Assembly (NCBI GenBank): GCA_027346925.1 | Contig: DAIERH010000115.1 | Location: forward strand, 1-7,137 | Source of the DNA: Geobacter sp. | Lineage (GTDB): Bacteria; Desulfobacterota; Desulfuromonadia; Geobacterales; Pseudopelobacteraceae | DNA: 7,137 nt | Reading direction: 5' to 3' | Part shown: positions 1 to 7,137 of the stretch, piece by piece | How positions within the stretch are numbered: the stretch's first letter is position 1 | Layout: each line of letters begins with the position of its first letter | Made by a program: the position numbers and the translations under genes | The notes under the pieces: model-generated | Seen by the model: the letters and a program-made list of their open reading frames with translations, nothing else | Told to the model about the DNA's origin: nothing | The model's database searches: none

Positions 1-772
<772 letters not shown>

Positions 773-773
<1 letters not shown>

Positions 774-2335
774 TGGCCACCGACATCCACAGCCAAAAGA
801 TCCTGATCCTCGATTTCGGTTCCCAGTACACCCAGTTGATTGCGCGCCGGGTACGCGAGGCCCATGTCTACTGCGAACTGCACCCATTTGACATGGATCT
901 GTCGGCGATCCGCGCCTTCAATCCCACCGGCATCATCCTCTCGGGCGGCCCCAAGTCGGTCTACGAGCCCGGGGCGCCTGCGGTGGCCGAGGAACTGTTT
1001 GAACTGGGAGTGCCGGTCCTGGGGATCTGCTACGGCATGCAGCTGATGAGCCGCCACTTCGGCGGCGAGGTGGTGCCTGCCGGCAAGCGCGAGTTCGGCC
1101 ATGCCGACCTCTTGTCCTGCGGCCGGCCGGGGACGTTGTTTGACGGGTTCTTCGTGGAGGGAAAAAGTCCCGTCTGGATGAGCCACGGCGATCACGTGGC
1201 CCGGGTGCCGGACGGCTTCGAGGTGGTGGCACAGACGGCCAACGCGCCGGTCTGCGCCATTCAGGATGTGGGCCGCCGTCTCTACGGGGTGCAGTTTCAT
1301 CCCGAGGTCAACCACACCCCGCGCGGCGAACAGTTGATCGACACATTTGTGCGCGCCATCTGCGGTTGCAGCGGTCAATGGACCCCCGGCCATATCATTG
1401 AGGACGCCGTGGCGCGTATCCGCTGCCAAGTGGGTGGTGACAGGGTCATCCTGGGGCTTTCCGGCGGGGTGGACTCCTCGGTGGCAGCGGCCCTGATCCA
1501 TCGCGCCATCGGCGATCAGCTGACCTGTGTCTTCGTGGACAACGGCTTGCTGCGTCTGGGGGAAGGGGATCAGGTGATGGCCACCTTTGCCGAAAATCTG
1601 GGGGTAAAGGTGATCCGGATTGACGCTGAGCAGCGCTTCCTGTCGGCATTGGCCGGGGAGAGTGATCCGGAAAAGAAACGCAAGATCATCGGCGGTCTCT
1701 TCGTTGATATCTTCGAGGAGGAATCCAACCGCATAGAGGATGCCCGCTGGCTGGCCCAGGGGACCATCTATCCCGATGTGATCGAGTCGGCCGGGGCCAA
1801 GACCGGTAAGGCCCACAACATCAAGAGTCATCATAACGTGGGCGGTCTGCCGGATTACATGAAGCTCAAGCTGCTGGAACCGCTCAGGGAGTTGTTCAAG
1901 GATGAGGTGAGGGCCATCGGCGAGGAACTCGGCCTGCCGCGCCAGATGGTCTGGCGCCATCCGTTTCCCGGTCCCGGCCTGGGGGTGCGCATCCTGGGCG
2001 AGGTGAAAAAGGAATACGCCGATATCCTGCGCCGGGCCGACGCCATCTACATTGAGGAACTGTATGCTGCCGGCCATTACGACCGGATCAGCCAGGCCTT
2101 TGCCGTGTTCCTGCCGGTCAAGAGCGTCGGCGTCATGGGTGACGGCCGCACGTATGAGTACGTGGTTGCCCTGCGGGCGGTGGAGACCAGGGACTTCATG
2201 ACCGCCGGCTGGTACCCGCTGCCGTTCGAGGACATGGCGCGCATCAGCAGCCGGATCATCAACGAAGTCAAGGGGGTCAACCGGGTGGTGTACGATATAT
2301 CCAGCAAGCCGCCCGCAACCATCGAATGGGAGTAG
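773..2335 (+). CDS. guaA: GMP synthase (glutamine-hydrolysing)
   Basis: Makes GMP from XMP, ATP and glutamine in the cytosol, the step directly after GuaB. The 520 residues match the usual length. The N-terminal class I glutamine amidotransferase domain (about 8-195) shows the nucleophile elbow GICYGMQ with Cys86 and the His176/Glu178 pair in VQFHPEVN. The ATP pyrophosphatase domain follows, with the PP-loop LSGGVDSS (229-236) and the downstream conserved segments [11 protein letters not shown] and [10 protein letters not shown]. The C-terminal dimerisation domain ends in the typical [13 protein letters not shown]. The ATG at 773 is chosen because it overlaps the guaB stop (TAATG), the protein then starts at the usual place ([19 protein letters not shown]), and a weak GGTGGG lies just upstream. 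No missing residues or frame breaks are seen. The gene is followed at once by the palindromic element at 2336-2455, so its transcript would end in or run through that structure. Confidence 0.98.
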
Positions 2336-2455
2336 AGAAACGCGGATTTTCCGCCCTGCGTTCGTCAATCGTCGGCCTTGCTTGTGCGGCATACCTCCAG
2401 TATGCCTCCGCGCAATTCCTAGATTTCCTGCCCAGAGCGAAAACTTCACGTTTCT
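2336..2455. repeat. Imperfect ~120-bp palindromic intergenic element, repeat/MITE-like
   Basis: The gap between guaA and the next gene is mostly one large inverted repeat. The ends are exact 7-bp complements: AGAAACG (2336-2342) and CGTTTCT (2449-2455). Moving inward, TTTTC (2347-2351) pairs with GAAAA (2439-2443), and CTG (2356-2358) pairs with CAG (2433-2435). All share nearly the same centre, near 2395. At that centre is a perfect hairpin, GGCATAC (2388-2394), loop CTCCA, GTATGCC (2400-2406). The left and right halves between these blocks pair only poorly. There is no coding frame, no clear target-site duplication, and no T-run that would make it a classical terminator. The shape fits a small dispersed repeat, or a hairpin that protects or ends the guaA mRNA. 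I have a general memory of similar GGCATAC/GTATGCC hairpin repeats in Geobacter-type genomes but cannot verify it here. The central 7-5-7 dyad alone could instead be a protein-binding site. Confidence 0.6.
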
Positions 2456-2476
2456 GAAAGAACGGAAAGGACGCCC

Positions 2477-4225
2477 ATGAAACGATTCATCGTTGCATCT
2501 GTCGTTGCTGCAATGTTCGTCACCGGGACCGCCTTTGCCAAGACCCTCATGCTGGAGGGCAGGCTGAACAGTTCCATCGCCATGCGCCAGCAGATGGAGT
2601 TCAGCGTTGACCAGGGCCAAGTCCAGACCTTCATCTTCAAGTTCGCCCTGCCTGCCGATTTCCAGGGCAGGAGCGTCAGCCAGTCCGTCGATTCCCTGAC
2701 CGCCCGTTTTGACCCTGAACCCTCAAGCAGCAGCGTGGAACTGGACCGGTTCGGCAACCGCTTTCAAAAGGTAGTCTGGAACGATGTCGGCAAGGATATC
2801 CGCGTTAACCTTACCTACATCGCCAACATAAAATCCCAGCTATCCGCCATGGAGAGCCGCACGCCGTTTCCCGTCGGCCGGATTTCGGGGGGAGATGCGC
2901 TCTACCTCAATGCCACCGAAATGGTGCAATCTGGCGCCCCCGAGATTACCGGATTGGCCCGGCGCCTGACCGCGGACGCGAAAAACGAGTACGAGGCGGT
3001 TACCGCCATCACCAATTACGTGGCGGATGCCATCAAATACACATACAATCCGCCAAAATACGATGCCCTCTATACCCTGGAGACCAGGAGCGGCAACTGT
3101 CAGAACTTCGCTCATCTGAGCATCGCGCTCCTGCGCAGTGTGGGGATTCCGGCCCGCATCGTGGGGGGCATTACCCTCAAGGACGCCTGGAAGGTGCCGA
3201 TAGACGCCAAAAATTCCATTGTCCAGAGCATGGGGCAGGGGGGGCACGCCTGGATGGAGGTCTACTTCCCCGACCTGGGCTGGCTCCCCTATGACCCCCA
3301 GCAGTCGCGCCAGTTCACCTCGTCGCGCCACATCAAACAGACCCACGGCCTGGATTCACGCGACATCAACGACACCTGGCGCGGCGCCCCCTATCTGCCC
3401 CGCTATTCCGAGTTGATCGAAGGTTCCTTTACCTCGGATGATATCAAGCTGAAGGTCAAAAGCTCCGTCAGGGACCCCCGGCCCTACATCATCAGCAACC
3501 TGATGGCGGCAGCGTCGGAGGAGGTCGTTTCTCCTGCCATGCCGAAGCCGGAACAGACGCCCCGGCCCATGGGCAAGACAAAGGTCAAACCGGATGTAAA
3601 ACCACCGGGAAAGCCGGTAAAACCGAGTGCAGACGTGGGCGGAGGTGGTACGCATCCTCCGTCGAAACATATAAAACCTGTCAGTGGCACGACGCTGGTG
3701 TTCGGCAACACGGAATTCCCCAATCTGGTCAACGCCTACAGCGTCCACGGGAACATCGGCACCCGGATACTGGACAAGGAGACCTCCGAGTACGTCACCT
3801 CCCGGTACATCTATGCCCAAGCCTTCTACGTCAGGGATGCCATCTCCCTGGATAAGGTATCGCTGGCCATGCGCAAGTTCGGGGGCGACGGCTCGGCGTA
3901 CGTGGATCTGGTCCGGGATGAGGACGGCAAACCCAACATCCTGGATGGGATTCGTTCCAACCTGGTATCCCTGGAACATATCGCCCGCAAGCCGGGATAC
4001 TACTGGGTGGATTTCGGTTTTCACCATGATGCCCAAAGCCGGCTCAAGCCGGGAAAATATTGGATCGTCTTCCGCTATTCCGGCGAGGCGATCATGAACT
4101 GGTTCTATATCCCCGGCAAACCCTACAGCAACAGCGACGATACCCGTTCGACCGCCAAGGGGTTTCAATGGGAGGATATCCTCAATTACGATTTCGTCTT
4201 CAAGGTCAGCGGCAAGGCCCTTTAA
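2477..4225 (+). CDS. Exported transglutaminase-like (papain-fold) protein with C-terminal beta-rich domain
   Basis: Predicted exported protein of 582 residues. The start is ATG at 2477, with a GGAAAGGA ribosome site at 2464-2471, five bases upstream. Residues 1-21 form a signal peptide: Lys-Arg, a hydrophobic core, and an AFA cleavage motif before Lys22. About 22-150 is a family-type N-terminal region, probably beta-rich. About 155-275 is a transglutaminase-like domain with the full Cys-His-Asp triad: Cys208 in SGNCQNFAHLS, His257 in GGHAWMEV and Asp273 in LPYDPQQ. Cys208 is the only cysteine in the protein. About 351-402 is a Lys/Pro-rich, low-complexity linker with KP and VKP repeats plus a GGGG run. 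About 405-582 is rich in aromatic and beta-type segments (YIYAQAFYV, KVSLAMRKFG, YYWVDFGF, KPGKYWIVFRY), resembling jelly-roll modules of exported proteins. Family members act as proteases, amidases or crosslinkers; the substrate here is unknown. A cell-wall or matrix-associated role is inferred. It lies 42 bp before the CheX gene and may share its transcript. Confidence 0.85.
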   Translation: MKRFIVASVVAAMFVTGTAFAKTLMLEGRLNSSIAMRQQMEFSVDQGQVQTFIFKFALPADFQGRSVSQSVDSLTARFDPEPSSSSVELDRFGNRFQKVVWNDVGKDIRVNLTYIANIKSQLSAMESRTPFPVGRISGGDALYLNATEMVQSGAPEITGLARRLTADAKNEYEAVTAITNYVADAIKYTYNPPKYDALYTLETRSGNCQNFAHLSIALLRSVGIPARIVGGITLKDAWKVPIDAKNSIVQSMGQGGHAWMEVYFPDLGWLPYDPQQSRQFTSSRHIKQTHGLDSRDINDTWRGAPYLPRYSELIEGSFTSDDIKLKVKSSVRDPRPYIISNLMAAASEEVVSPAMPKPEQTPRPMGKTKVKPDVKPPGKPVKPSADVGGGGTHPPSKHIKPVSGTTLVFGNTEFPNLVNAYSVHGNIGTRILDKETSEYVTSRYIYAQAFYVRDAISLDKVSLAMRKFGGDGSAYVDLVRDEDGKPNILDGIRSNLVSLEHIARKPGYYWVDFGFHHDAQSRLKPGKYWIVFRYSGEAIMNWFYIPGKPYSNSDDTRSTAKGFQWEDILNYDFVFKVSGKAL

Positions 4226-4253
4226 GCCCCAGTACGTCGGATCATATTTTTCC

Positions 4254-4260
4254 GGGAGGT
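4254..4260 (+). promoter_or_regulatory. Strong ribosome binding site that sets a TTG start for the CheX-family gene
   Basis: GGGAGGT at 4254-4260 contains the near-consensus GGAGGT and sits seven bases before the TTG at 4268. No ATG or GTG is as well placed. The next in-frame ATG, at 4307, has no comparable upstream site and would remove 13 residues of the first helix. This supports TTG as the true start. Confidence 0.75.
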
Positions 4261-4267
4261 AACAACA

Positions 4268-4765
4268 TTGTCAGGCATTTCGTTTGAAGAAATCATATTC
4301 ACCATCATGTCCGCCACCCAGGACACCTTCAAGAGTTACATGAATATCGACCTTCTGGCGGGTAAGGTCGAGAAACGGGTCGATCCGGTCGATTCGGACG
4401 TCACCGGCATAGTCGGCATAGCCGGTGACCGGGTGGGATACATCATCATCGCCACCGACAAGAAGAGCGCCCAGTGCGTGGCCAAGGAACTATTGATGGT
4501 GGACGAGGCCGACGACGAGTGTATCCGGGACGCTGTTGGGGAACTTGCCAACAACGTGGCCGGCGCCTTCAAGACCAAGTACCATGAGCAATACGGCAAC
4601 GTGGCCCTCGGACTGCCCTTGGTCATCTCCGGCCAACTGCGCACCATCTCCGAGCCGCCCGACCCGGACGAGGGGGCCAGCATCAACGTCCAATGCAAGG
4701 GGGTGACCATCCCCTTCACCACCGCTGACGGCAGCGTCTCCCTGAAGGTCATGGTCTACATGTAG
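4268..4765 (+). CDS. CheX-family protein (CheY-P phosphatase-like), orphan
   Basis: A 165-residue cytosolic protein of the CheC/CheX/FliY phosphatase group, whose known members dephosphorylate CheY-like response regulators. The diagnostic active-site helix is visible as RDAVGELANNVAGAF (87-101), with Asp88-x3-Glu92-x2-Asn95 fitting the D/S-x3-E-x2-N pattern, and a conserved-type proline at 117 (LGLPLVIS). Only one such helix is present, as in CheX; CheC normally has two. The flanking beta strands TGIVGIAGDRVGYIIIAT and GVTIPFTT fit the fold. The TTG start at 4268 is supported by the strong upstream GGAGGT. The gene follows the transglutaminase-like gene by 42 bp and precedes the cysteine-cluster gene by one base. 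No receptor, kinase or CheY gene is in the window, so its partner must be encoded elsewhere. It could act in chemotaxis, or on a receiver domain of another two-component pathway. Confidence 0.85.
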   Translation: MSGISFEEIIFTIMSATQDTFKSYMNIDLLAGKVEKRVDPVDSDVTGIVGIAGDRVGYIIIATDKKSAQCVAKELLMVDEADDECIRDAVGELANNVAGAFKTKYHEQYGNVALGLPLVISGQLRTISEPPDPDEGASINVQCKGVTIPFTTADGSVSLKVMVYM

Positions 4766-4766
4766 G

Positions 4767-5414
4767 TTGCAAGAGATCCTTGAGCGATACGCCGTCCTGC
4801 TGGCTGAGGTGGACCGATGGTTTGGCGCCTGCCTGCAACGTCATCCGGACCGGATCGCCTGCGGCCGGGGCTGCTCCGCCTGCTGCCGCGGCCTGTTCGA
4901 CATCACCCTGCTGGACGCCCTGTTCCTGCGCAGCGGCTTCGACCGACTGCCGGAGGATGTTCGGCAGGGTGTGCGCCTGAAGGCCGGCGCCCGGCTCGAC
5001 GGGATCACCGTCCAATGGCCCGCCTTCACAAGCCCCTGGTTGCTCAACCCGATCCCCGAGGCAGAGTGGGACGCCATGATGCCCGATGAGGACGAAACCC
5101 CGTGCGTGCTGCTGTCGAAACAGGGCACCTGCCTGGTTTACGACCACCGACCCATGACCTGCCGCCTGAACGGCATCCCGCTCATCGACACCAGCGGCGA
5201 GGAGTTGTTCGACGACTGGTGCACCATGAATTTTACCGATTGTGACCCACGTCTGCTTGAGGAACTGCGTCATCCCTTCAACGACTTGTTTGCACAGGAG
5301 TTGCTCCTGTTCCGGGAGTTGACCCGCAGACTGCTGGGTAAGGCGATCAGCGAACTTGATACCATCATCCCGGCGGCGGTGTTCCTCGATGAGGAGATGA
5401 TCCGGTCGCTATGA
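4767..5414 (+). CDS. YkgJ-type cysteine-cluster protein (predicted Zn/Fe-binding)
   Basis: A 215-residue cytosolic protein with ten cysteines. The family hallmark CxxxCxxCC is at 32-40 (CGRGCSACC). Later come Cys113, Cys122, then YDHRPMTCR with Cys132, then Cys152 and Cys159 (WCTMNFTDC). This layout matches the YkgJ/UPF0153 family, annotated as a zinc- or iron-chelating domain. Its biochemical role is unknown, and the C-terminal 50 residues look helical. The TTG at 4767 is the first possible start after an in-frame TGA at 4743 and lies one base after the CheX-gene stop. It has no good ribosome site of its own (GAAGGT at 4744-4749 is too far upstream), so coupling to translation of the CheX gene is likely. 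An in-frame GTG at 4809 (residue 15) is an alternative start that would keep all the cluster cysteines except none essential to the motif. The gene ends 14 bases before the hairpin terminator. The family call is good; the function is not known. Confidence 0.85.
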   Translation: MQEILERYAVLLAEVDRWFGACLQRHPDRIACGRGCSACCRGLFDITLLDALFLRSGFDRLPEDVRQGVRLKAGARLDGITVQWPAFTSPWLLNPIPEAEWDAMMPDEDETPCVLLSKQGTCLVYDHRPMTCRLNGIPLIDTSGEELFDDWCTMNFTDCDPRLLEELRHPFNDLFAQELLLFRELTRRLLGKAISELDTIIPAAVFLDEEMIRSL

Positions 5415-5428
5415 GCGAAGAACGACAG

Positions 5429-5473
5429 AACGCAAAAGGCCCGTGGGTTGCGATCCCACGGGCCTTTTGCGTT
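5429..5473. terminator. Bidirectional intrinsic terminator between convergent genes
   Basis: AACGCAAAAGGCCCGTGGG (5429-5447) is an exact reverse complement of 5455-5473, giving a 19-bp perfect stem with a 7-base loop. The GC-rich stem core carries AAAA on one side and TTTT on the other, so either strand's transcript has a G/C hairpin followed by U residues. It lies between the stop of the cysteine-cluster gene (5414) and the stop of htpG (5490, minus strand), as expected for shared termination of convergent units. Only four U residues follow the GC core, so efficiency is uncertain. Confidence 0.88.
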
Positions 5474-5489
5474 ACCGTCTCACGATAGC

Positions 5490-7137
5490 CTATTTTGTGG
5501 CCGCCTTCACCATCAGTTCGCTCACCAGGCGGGTGAAACGGAGCGGGTCCTTGATGGGCGACCCCTCGGTCAACAGGGCCTGGTCATAGAGCAGGTCGGC
5601 ATAATCAGCCAGGGCCGGGGTGTCCTTGTTCTCGGCGTAGATGGCCGACATGGTCTTGAGGATGGCATGCCCCGGGTTCAGCTCAAGGATGCGCTTGGAT
5701 TCGGGAACCGCCTGGTTGAGGGCTTTCATGATCCGTTCCATGTTGGCGTTCATGCCGTAGTCGTCGGCCACCAGGCAGCAGGCGCTGTCGGTCAGCCGGT
5801 TCGAGAAGCGTACCTCCTTGACCTTGTCCTTCAGGTGGTCGCCGATGAACGAGATCAGGTCCGCAAACTCTTTTTTGGCCTCTTCCCGTTTCTTTTCCTT
5901 TTCTTGTTTTTCCTCTTCACTGTCGATGCTGATGTCGCCGCGGTCGGCGGCCTTGAGCGGTTTTCCGTCGTATTCGGTCAGGGTCTGGACCACCCACTCG
6001 TCCACTGGATCGGTCAGGAAGAGCACCTCGTACCCCTTGGCGCGGAATGCCTCCAGGTGGGGCGACTGCTCCAACGCCTCGCGGCTGGTGCCGGTGATGT
6101 AGTAGATCTCCTTCTGGCTCTCGGGCATGCGGCCGACGTACTCCTTGAGCGACACATAGGCACCGTTCTCGGAGGCCGTGCTTTCGAATAGCAGCAACTC
6201 TTGCAGTTTCTCCTTGTTGGCGAAGTCGAAGTGCACCCCTTCCTTGATGACCTGGCCGAACTCCTTCCAGAACGTCACGTACTCGTCGGAGTTCTTCTCC
6301 TTGATCTCGGCCAGCGTCGAGAGGATCTTGCTGACCAGGCCCTTCTGGATCCGCTTGATCTGCACGTCCTCCTGCAAGATCTCGCGGGAGACGTTGAGCG
6401 GCAGGTCGGACGAATCCACCACCCCCTTGACGAAGCGCAGGTAGTCGGGGATCAGCTCCTCGCACTTGTCGGTGATGAAGACGCGCTTGACGTAGAGCTG
6501 CAGCCCCTTCTTGCGGTCGGACATGAAGAGGTCGAACGGCTTCTTGGCCGGCAGGTAGACCAGGGCCTTGAACTCGCTCGTCCCCTCGGCCGCGAAGTGG
6601 ATCGTGCGGAAGGGGGGCTCGAAGTCGTGGGACACGTGCTTGTAGAACTCGGCGTACTCCTCCTCGGTCACCTCGCTCTTGGGGCGGGCCCAGATGGCCT
6701 TCATGGAGTTGAGGGTCTGCTCCTCGGTCTTCTCGATGGTGCCGGCCCCCTCGATCTCCTTACCGTCCACTCCCTTGGGCGTTTCGCTGCGGGTGATGTC
6801 CATCACCACCGGGTATTGGATGTAATCAGAGTACTTCTTGACGATGGAACGGATCTTCCACTCGTCCAGGTATTCCTTGAACTCCTCCTTCAGGTGCAGG
6901 GTGATCTCGGTGCCGCGTTGGGCGCGGTCGCACTCCTCCACGGTATAACTGCCGTCGCCGGCGGACTCCCAGCGACAGCCGATCTCATGGGAGCCCCCCT
7001 TACGGGTCTCCAGAACAACACGGTCGGCCACCATGAAGGAGGCGTAGAAACCGACCCCGAACTGGCCGATCAGTTCCGGGTTATCCGTGGCCGCCTTGTC
7101 CTTGAGCGCCTGCATGAAGGCCTTGGTGCCCGAGCGG
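5490..7137 (-). CDS. htpG: Hsp90-family chaperone HtpG, missing N-terminus (cut by window edge)
   Basis: Cytosolic ATP-dependent chaperone that remodels client proteins as a homodimer. The gene reads on the minus strand and stops with TAG at 5490-5492. The frame stays open to the right edge: codons upstream of the internal ATG at 7115 read RSGTKAF, a conserved stretch before the ATP lid, so that ATG is not the start. About 549 residues are present, against roughly 620-650 for the family. The first part of the ATPase domain, with the ATP-binding Glu/Asn/Asp residues, is outside the window. Visible: the IGQFGVGFY glycine motif (7050-7067 codes GQFGVG), middle-domain signatures such as [10 protein letters not shown], the conserved LNVSREILQ with its catalytic-type Arg (codon 6384-6386), and the C-terminal dimerisation-region motifs [13 protein letters not shown] and [16 protein letters not shown] highly charged Glu/Lys segment (about 5865-5921) joins the middle and C-terminal domains. 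It is convergent with the upstream three-gene run, and its promoter is not in view. Confidence 0.97.
   Translation of the reverse strand, partial: RSGTKAFMQALKDKAATDNPELIGQFGVGFYASFMVADRVVLETRKGGSHEIGCRWESAGDGSYTVEECDRAQRGTEITLHLKEEFKEYLDEWKIRSIVKKYSDYIQYPVVMDITRSETPKGVDGKEIEGAGTIEKTEEQTLNSMKAIWARPKSEVTEEEYAEFYKHVSHDFEPPFRTIHFAAEGTSEFKALVYLPAKKPFDLFMSDRKKGLQLYVKRVFITDKCEELIPDYLRFVKGVVDSSDLPLNVSREILQEDVQIKRIQKGLVSKILSTLAEIKEKNSDEYVTFWKEFGQVIKEGVHFDFANKEKLQELLLFESTASENGAYVSLKEYVGRMPESQKEIYYITGTSREALEQSPHLEAFRAKGYEVLFLTDPVDEWVVQTLTEYDGKPLKAADRGDISIDSEEEKQEKEKKREEAKKEFADLISFIGDHLKDKVKEVRFSNRLTDSACCLVADDYGMNANMERIMKALNQAVPESKRILELNPGHAILKTMSAIYAENKDTPALADYADLLYDQALLTEGSPIKDPLRFTRLVSELMVKAATK

Noticed and set aside
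2378..2406. Possible sigma-70 promoter, TTGCTT and TATGCC with a 17-base spacer, in the guaA downstream gap
   Set aside because: The spacing is right, but each hexamer matches consensus at only about three of six positions, and both lie in the palindromic element, so chance is likely.
3356..4168. Minus-strand open frame opposite the transglutaminase-like gene (270 codons)
   Set aside because: No recognisable domain. The plus-strand frame has a signal peptide and a complete catalytic triad.
4226..4267. Terminator or separate promoter in the 42-bp gap before the CheX-family gene
   Set aside because: There is a short AT-rich run (CATATTTTT), but no hairpin before it and no convincing promoter pair. 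Only the ribosome site is supported.
4060..4287. Small plus-strand frame bridging the end of the transglutaminase-like gene and the start of the CheX-family gene
   Set aside because: It overlaps both real genes out of frame, and no ribosome site or family resemblance is visible.
5448..6191. Plus-strand open frame opposite the 3' half of htpG (247 codons)
   Set aside because: It begins inside the terminator hairpin and lies opposite clear HtpG motifs. The composition is that of a mirror frame and there is no ribosome site.

Overview
The window is a GC-rich, ordinary bacterial chromosomal segment. The proteins and gene style resemble Geobacter-type Desulfuromonadia/Deltaproteobacteria. That placement rests on remembered protein similarity and is an inference, not a search result. 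No mobile-element genes, tRNA, rRNA or CRISPR array can be seen.

Layout: (1) 1-2335, plus strand, is the end of the guanine nucleotide operon. It holds the C-terminal half of guaB (IMP dehydrogenase, cut by the left window edge), then a complete guaA (GMP synthase) joined by a TAATG stop/start overlap. Together they convert IMP to XMP to GMP. (2) 2336-2476 is a 141-bp gap. About 120 bp of it is one long imperfect palindrome with inverted ends and a perfect central hairpin, resembling a small dispersed repeat. (3) 2477-5414, plus strand, is a tight three-gene run. It encodes an exported transglutaminase-like protein with a Lys/Pro linker and a beta-rich C-terminal domain, a stand-alone CheX-family phosphatase, and a YkgJ-type cysteine-cluster protein. 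The last two both appear to use TTG starts and are one base apart. (4) 5429-5473 is a perfect 19-bp-stem hairpin between convergent genes, read as a bidirectional terminator. (5) 5490-7137, minus strand, is most of htpG (Hsp90 chaperone), with its N-terminus beyond the right edge.

The gua genes and htpG are housekeeping. The middle run is the less-described part: an envelope or secreted protein followed by a likely signalling phosphatase and a probable metal-binding protein. I see no strong evidence of a wholly new system. The items most worth a second look are the palindromic intergenic element, the architecture of the exported transglutaminase-like protein, and the coupling of an orphan CheX to a cysteine-cluster protein.
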